Both the position numbers and the translations under genes were made by a program. From Phlyctochytrium arcticum (Eukaryota > Chytridiomycota > Chytridiomycetes > Chytridiales > Chytridiaceae): a stretch of DNA of 64,000 nt. The notes under the pieces are model-generated. The model did not search any database, was not told the DNA's origin, and was given only the letters and a program-made list of their open reading frames with translations. The DNA lies in NCBI GenBank assembly GCA_025602905.1, contig JAHLKI010000013.1:558001-622000 (forward strand). Direction: 5' to 3'. Below are positions 58,651 to 64,000 of this stretch, in pieces. The stretch's first letter is position 1. Each line of letters begins with the position of its first letter.

Positions 58651-58897
58651 ACCTATGCAGCAGTCTGCATTGACGTCGAATATCAATGTTCCATCCGTTC
58701 GATACTTGTCGGATTTCAATGACACGGCGAGTACCGTCATTGCCACGATAGTACCGGACTCATTCCTTCACCAATGATTCAGAATGGTTGCCTTGTCAAG
58801 ATACGATTAACAAGGTCGAGTTTCACCTTATTGACTCACAAACCGGTGAAAGAGCTCGCATTAAACTCACCATTAACAATTAGATCCTTAGTTGCGG

Positions 58898-59420
58898 ATG
58901 ACATTTCGGATGTCCAATAATCAAATCAATTTTTTTTTCTGGGACCATAACGAAAATGAGCTACCAAGTGACACTGTACAGGACACTGTAGAGAAGAGTG
59001 TAGAAGAGACTGTACAGGACGCTGTACAGGAGACATCTACCTCATCTGTACCAATTGTTAATGAGAAGGAAAAGAAACAAAAACCAAGCATAATCGAAGC
59101 ACAACGAGAACGAACTCGTCAATTAATTAATTAAAAAAGATGCAAAAGAAACGCGATGAAGAGCGTCGAATCAAAGAACGCAAACGTATTGAAGATGCTT
59201 ACAAACTCGTGAATGATATGGAAGATAGGAGCCTCAAGAAAAGCAAGAGAAGAAAGAAGAGCGTGCATGTAAGAAAGCCGAACGTGAAGCAACAACGAAT
59301 ACCAAAAAGAAGCGTGTAGTTGCTCCAAAGAAATCAGTTGCTCGAGATCCGGTCAGATCCGGTCAAAGTCCTATCGATTGGACCAACCCCGGTCATAGGA
59401 ACCCGGTCAGTGTCACAGTG
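58898..59420 (+). pseudogene. Broken gene for a charged coiled-coil protein
   Basis: ATG 58898 opens a frame with Gln/Val/Glu repeats (DTVQDTVEKSVEETVQDAVQ) ending at a TAA in the AATTAATTAATTAA run (59121-59134). The same character continues in other frames: MQKKRDEERRIKERKRIED from 59140, then KKKRVVAPKKSVARDPV to about 59360. Two or three frameshifts are needed to join them. AT content matches the virus-like element, so this is probably its right-hand gene, cut off by the retrotransposon remnant. Confidence 0.45.
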
Positions 59421-60010
59421 AGGGGACCGTAAGTCTGATTGAATGTAGATAGACAATAATAGTATAGCCAAAGTTTGGAAGAAAATGATCTGGTATGAAA
59501 CAGTGATAAACATGGCCGGGGGCGTGTAATGCTCCTAAACTGACTAGAAAGATCCAGGGACATGCCAACGCCATTGGTGTGATCCAGCAGCTTGTGCAGG
59601 CAATTTCCTGCGTGCTCATGTGCCAGCCCTCTATTGTGGGAGTGACGGTGTTAGAGTCCGTGTCAAGGAAAAACAACATGAAGAAATCTTACCATGAGAT
59701 CCGGATAATAGGTCGCATCTGAAATACAGGCAGCAGTGCGCACTCCCAAGACATACCGAGTGGACATGAGAGGAGTCCGACAACCGATTGGACACAAACA
59801 CCGCTGGCAAAACGTGTTTTTAGTGTAGGACCCACTAAATCGAATCTCCAAACTGCTCCCTATGTTACTTGAGTATGTTTTCCGAGCCGTCGTAGCAAAG
59901 GAAGCAAAGGAAGAAAACTCCCCTGACCAATCGTAGCCCCCTGGATAAGCTGGAATGAAGACCCGCAGCACTGATGACCCTGTATGGCATTTCAACCAAA
60001 GCAGGGGGCA
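59413..60010 (-). CDS. Weakly supported spliced ORF, Cys-containing
   Basis: Two minus-strand frames can be joined through an intron with GTAAGA donor (about 59694) and ATAG acceptor (about 59632). The joined product has Cys-rich stretches (TFCQRCLCPIGC, IACTSCWITPMALACPW) but no start codon I trust and no known domain. It may equally be noncoding. Confidence 0.25.
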
Positions 60011-60360
60011 AGGCACGGCCATCTTCATCCAAACCACGAGCAAGCGGGGAGGTTGACGAAGCAAGCTCGAATCTGTTGGGAAAACAGACTCTTACGTTGC
60101 TTCGTTCGGTTGGCCGCAGGTCATGGGTTACCCAGAGGCGGCGACTGGAGCGAGAAGACCAGAACTGATGACCCTGAATGGCAATTCAACCAGAGCAGGG
60201 GGTAAGTCTGAGCACGACTCGTCCAAACCACGAGGATACGGGGAGGTCAACGAAACAACTTTGAGCCTGCCGGAGAGCAGACTCTCATTGCTCGTAGGTT
60301 GGCCGCAGATCGCAGGTCGCCGAGAATGGACAAGGGAAGGTGGGCAGAAGCAGCAGAACG
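59971..60360. repeat. Tandem duplication, about 194-bp units
   Basis: Unit 1 begins CTGATGACCCTGTATGGCAT at 59971 and unit 2 begins CTGATGACCCTGAATGGCAA at 60165. The units share further blocks such as AGCAGGGGG, CCAAACCACGAG, GGGGAGGT and GGTTGGCCGCAG in order. They have diverged by perhaps one base in five. Confidence 0.75.
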
Positions 60361-60701
60361 CGAAAGCGTGTCTATGTATCGCCCGTCGCGTCGCCAGGGC
60401 AGCGAGATAATGGCACAGTCATCCGAACATCCGCGCCACATTGGCATGGCGCAGCCATGTAATGTCATTTTCCCCCGTCTGAAGGTCTGAAGCGCGTCGC
60501 GCGACGCGTACCGTCAAAGCTCAGTGCATCTGGTCTACCATCTTCACTTTCCACCAATCGCATTTTCAACTCCATCTCATTAATCGATCATCGCCGTCAT
60601 CCCACCTCCTTGTTGTCGTCAATCCACCCTCCCGTTCTCCATCGTGACACTACTTTGTTCTCGGTCCCCATATTCCATCGTCACACTGGTTTGTCCTCAA
60701 G
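60065..60701. other. Upstream region of the 60702 gene
   Basis: It contains the second unit of the tandem duplication and the GC palindrome, then a C/T-rich stretch (60540-60690) typical of fungal promoters and leaders in this window. Confidence 0.4.
60493..60508. repeat. 16-bp GC palindrome
   Basis: CGCGTCGCGCGACGCG is a perfect palindrome; a closely similar GCGCGTCGCGCAGCGCG lies in the LTR at about 58256. It is upstream of the gene starting at 60702. Confidence 0.5.
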
Positions 60702-62582
60702 ATGAATGTCGTTATCAACGAATACTTCTGCGCTCATGACTACCTTGAGTGGACGATTCGCGGATGCCTGGAACAGATCGTAACGAAGCAGCCGCCAGGC
60801 GACGCCGCAAAGGCAATCCATGCGATGCAAGCGTATATCTCTTCCTCAATTATCAACAATAAGTCGCTGAAGAAATATGCCGCGAACAAAGGACAAACTC
60901 TCCACAAGTGTCTCTGCACCGAGGATATGCTTGCGTCATTCCAGACGCTGCTCCGAGCCATTGACGCCAATGAAGAGAAGCGCTTGTTGGACCTGGCCAC
61001 TGCAGCCGAAGCCGCTTGCAACAACGCTGGCTTCCAGCTGGTAGCAGAGCAAGGGATTCGACAGGCCTTGGGCTCCAGGACCGCCCACGCAGCAAACATC
61101 GTTACGGTAAGATCTTCGTCTCATTTATTGCTGGCTGCTAAAAATAACGTATCCCTATCTTCAGGGACCCCGTGTCGAGAGCGAGACGGAAGAGGTCCTT
61201 CTGGAAGTCCCACCAGAACCGAAGGACGGGTGTGGCCTGGCGAAGGCGGTGCAAGCCATCGAACAGGCACATGCCGGTATGGACGCCAGATTCAGCCTTT
61301 TCTGGAATGTGCTGGATCTGAGAGACGAGCAGGTCGAACCGCTCAAGGGAAATCCTCGAGCCGACCAGTTTGTCGACGGCGCGGCCGACGAAAAGCAGCT
61401 TGATGGAGTACGGGAAAGGATCTTGATGCTCATGCGGCAGGGCAAGGGGATGGTTTCTAAGTCGGTAAACGCGTATCTCACCACCATATCGTCCTTGATT
61501 TTGGACGCCGAGTTCCCGCTCACAATCGCTTGCCTTGCCGCCCGGGTCAAGATGGGGGGAGTAATTGCAGTGATTAAATTGCTGCGGGAGGAGATTGAAA
61601 AACTGGACGATGCCGAACATCGAGCGGAGCTACTGCAGCTTGCCCAAGAGATTGACCCGAGGGACGAGGACACCCAATGGGTGAATCTCCGGTGGGTTGA
61701 TTTATGTGACGCGGTCCAGCTCAACACCAGATTCTGCTCCGAGAAGACTGTCGATTCATATTATTTGGAGGGGTTTCTGAAGAAGCGTCCCACCACAACT
61801 CTTTTCGGAGAATTGGCGTCGTTGGCAGAGAAACAGGACAAGACCGGCCGTGGGGACGACCCGGGCCGAGCCAAAAAATGTGACTACGTGGTGGTCATGC
61901 AGAAGGAAACTCACCGCAAGACCTTCATTTACGACGAGTTGAGTGCGGGGGAGAATGCAGGGCGGGTGGGACTTAGTGCTCCCCATTCCGAAGAAAACTT
62001 TCTGGATGGCATGAAGGTGGCTCGCGCCCAGTACCGGACCATCCTAGCCGATGTCAACACCAAGTTGACAGAAGGGAAAGCCGCGAAGATGCTGCTGAAC
62101 AAACTCGGCATCGTTTACCTCCAGGTGATTGACCTGACAGTGATCTTTCGCGTGCTGGTGGGCGTGCGAAAGGAACTGTTCGCCATAGCAGATGTCGGTA
62201 CGGCGAATATGCCAGAAACCATCGAAGACGTGGACAAGGCCATAAAGACGATGGAAAGCTTCCTGGTGTATCACGTAAGTCGAAACCGCACTCGGGAAGC
62301 GTGTCTTCGTACTCACTTTGTGAATCGTAGAACCTGACTAGGTCTACCCGCTCGACCTGGCAAGAAGCTCGGCGAGTGGCAACTTTGCGGGGCAGAACCC
62401 CCCCTCCTCCCAAAAAGCGTCTGTCTCTTGCATCTGCCATGTCCTTGGACCGTCCGAGTGTACATCCCGCCAAGCGCACCCGCATCGTCAGTTCGCACGG
62501 TGACGCGGCTCAGGATGCCGCTGGCCCTTCCTTGCCGCTCCCCCCCCATACCCCAGCCGTGAAGGATGCCAGGAGACGTTAA
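60702..62582 (+). CDS. Unknown protein with possible RIIa/Dpy-30-like N-terminus
   Basis: Three exons, 60702-61106, 61165-62274 and 62331-62582, joined by GTAAGA...CTTCAG and GTAAGT...CGTAG, give 588 residues. Residues about 5-40 (INEYFCAHDYLEWTIRGCLE, then QIVTKQPPGDAAKAI) resemble the helix-turn-helix docking and dimerisation domain of PKA RII and Dpy-30 proteins. The body is helical and charged, with QVEPLKGNPRADQFV, YYLEGFLKKRPTTTLFGEL and IAVIKLLREEIEKLDDAEHR. The C-terminus has PPPPKKRLSLASAMSLDRPS and AKRTRIV, likely a nuclear signal. No enzyme motif is seen. It might be a lineage-specific accessory gene; copies elsewhere in the genome would be expected if it is mobile. Confidence 0.7.
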
Positions 62583-63443
62583 TTCGCAGCGCATCGGACG
62601 GTTCCTTCCCCCTTGTGCATATCTCGTCTCTGGGATTGTTTCTTTTGTATTTATTCTTTGTCGCATCTCGGTTTCAATATTCACTTTCGTTTCTTGTCTT
62701 TCAACTTAAGAAAAGCATTATTTTTTCTCAGCAATGCATGTCAGGTTCATGCAAATTATACAAATCGAGCACGGCAAGGCTCGCCCGCGTGATGCCGAAA
62801 GATGGCCCAAGGGAGGGCGAACTTATGGGTGAAAACTTGAAACAGTACGGCGAAGAGAATTCTGTTTTGTTTCCTTCCTGTAAGATATTCTTGATGGAAT
62901 CCAGCGGATTCAGTGGTGTTGCTCTGGGACAAGTGGGACATTCAACCAGTGCGTGGTGCACACCCCGCGGCGTTCAACTTTCGACGGCGGGCCTGGTGGT
63001 TTCTAAATACTTGAACCAAGAAACCTCCCAGACCTACTCAAACTCTCACCAATTTCCACTCACCCCCGCATAACCTCCTTTGCAAATGGAACAACAGCAA
63101 CAGGCACGAGGACCGTCTCGATGTGATGGTACATCTTACGACTTTACCTGTAATGAGCAATTATACATGGAGCAAACTTATTGAAGACAATGAGAGGAAG
63201 GGCCGGGATTCCACATGAGCAGCAATCTTCCGCAATCATAGTTTAATGGCGTTTCGTCCCAATTCTCTACTATCCGATCGACGTCCATCACGGAAACGAA
63301 ATAAATCATGATCGCCACCGTTCTCAAATTCGAGGAATCGCGACGCTAGCCATTTCTTTGCTGCCTTTGCTAGCTTTACGACAGTTATCGAATGTCAAAT
63401 CTGCACTAAAAGCTTTGTTTCAGGTTTCTAAACCAAATGTAAG
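62583..63443. other. Intergenic region
   Basis: A 152-codon plus-strand frame at 62615-63073 has a hydrophobic start but no ATG-context or family support, and lies directly after the stop of the preceding gene, so it is probably 3' untranslated sequence. Nothing else was recognised. Confidence 0.35.
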
Positions 63444-63984
63444 TCACTGATTGAATAACATACTGGCATAAACCGCAGCAGTCGGGGTAAATTCGAAAGC
63501 GACTTCCGCAGCAGGGAACTGGAATTGTACTTGACGCCGAATGTCAAGCATCAGATCAGGCACTGACAGGCAGTTCACCTGGAATTGTACTTGACGTCGA
63601 ATGTCAAGCATCAGATCAGGCAGTTCACGAGGTGTCGACCGGGCTCTGCCGGAACCATCAACTGGTATGACGAATAACACTCTTTTCCGAAAAAGATGCT
63701 CTCATCAATCCGGTGCTCGATCAACTTGTTATGTCCCTGGAAGATCGCCCGGAGTTCCAGTATGGTAATCGGGGTTCGTTGAACGCATCCTTGAATACGC
63801 TCGACGTGGCTGAAGGTATCATCACAGGAGCTTGAAAAACTTCTTCCTCACATGGATATATGTTACCCGCTGGATTGGATGAGAAACTATCGATGAAGTG
63901 CCCGATTCCACCGGTTGCGAGGAAGTATTTGTTAGTTAACCTCAAGCTGCGCACAAATGTTGCAGTTGTTAATGATCTGCACAT
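63444..63984 (-). CDS. Possible exons of an unidentified minus-strand gene
   Basis: Two minus-strand frames, 63721-63984 and 63444-63680, have protein-like content (KYFLATGGIGHFIDSFSSNP; PDLMLDIRRQVQFQ repeated twice; AEVAFEFTPTAAVYASMLF) and could be exons of one gene that continues past the right edge. I could not find a clean splice join. No family recognised. Confidence 0.3.
63521..63640. repeat. 60-bp tandem duplication
   Basis: GGAATTGTACTTGACG at 63521 recurs at 63581, exactly 60 bases later, with about 50 bases of near-identity. In the minus-strand frame it gives a 20-residue repeat and keeps the frame. Confidence 0.85.
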
Positions 63985-64000
63985 TCGATCGACGTGAAAC

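Noticed and set aside
62615..63073. 152-codon plus-strand frame after the RIIa-like gene
   Set aside because: It lies directly in the expected 3' untranslated region and has no recognisable features.

Overview
The window looks like nuclear DNA of a fungus, probably an early-diverging zoosporic (chytrid-like) lineage. Genes carry many short GT-AG introns. The core set is fungal or opisthokont: ADA2, PRP4 kinase, mitochondrial RNA polymerase, TMEM184, diacylglycerol kinase, a DHA2-type MFS transporter and a tyrosinase. The lineage call is inference, since no rRNA or other marker gene is present.

Positions 1-44 kb are mostly ordinary gene space. In order they hold: an unidentified partial gene (-), a secreted tyrosinase (+), a TMEM184/DUF300 membrane protein (-), PRP4 kinase (-), an STK32-like kinase with an acylation-type N-terminus (+), a diacylglycerol kinase (-), ADA2 (+), a Ser-rich coiled-coil protein (-), a very large vWA/threonine-repeat cell-surface protein (-), RPO41 (-), an MFS transporter (-), three decayed copies of a short multicopy gene family (36-40 kb), and a Q/H-rich homeodomain regulator (-). 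Exon joins were worked out by hand for most of these and keep the reading frame.

Positions 44-64 kb are accessory. A 914-bp inverted-repeat transposon with a perfect 8-bp target duplication lies at 45814-46727. It is followed by a C2H2 zinc-finger ORF crossed by a 49-bp hairpin, and by an unidentified gene that ends inside a 60-bp perfect palindrome.

From about 49.6 to 59.4 kb the DNA becomes visibly AT-rich and largely intron-free. It encodes a compact set typical of polinton-like viruses, virophages and transpovirons: a TV-Pol-like polymerase fused to an SF3 helicase, a tyrosine recombinase, a small HTH protein overlapping a small basic protein by 4 bases, a zinc-ribbon-like protein, a chromodomain protein resembling the C-terminus of a retrovirus-like integrase, and a protein with adenovirus-fibre-like shaft repeats. 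No major capsid protein, packaging ATPase or protease was recognised. The fibre-like ORF runs in frame into the end of a Ty3/gypsy chromovirus integrase followed by an LTR. I read this as a degraded, rearranged integrated DNA virus or virus-derived mobile element in a fungal chromosome, and it is the most interesting part of the window. Beyond it are a three-exon gene with a possible RIIa/Dpy-30-like N-terminus and poorly interpretable sequence to the right edge.
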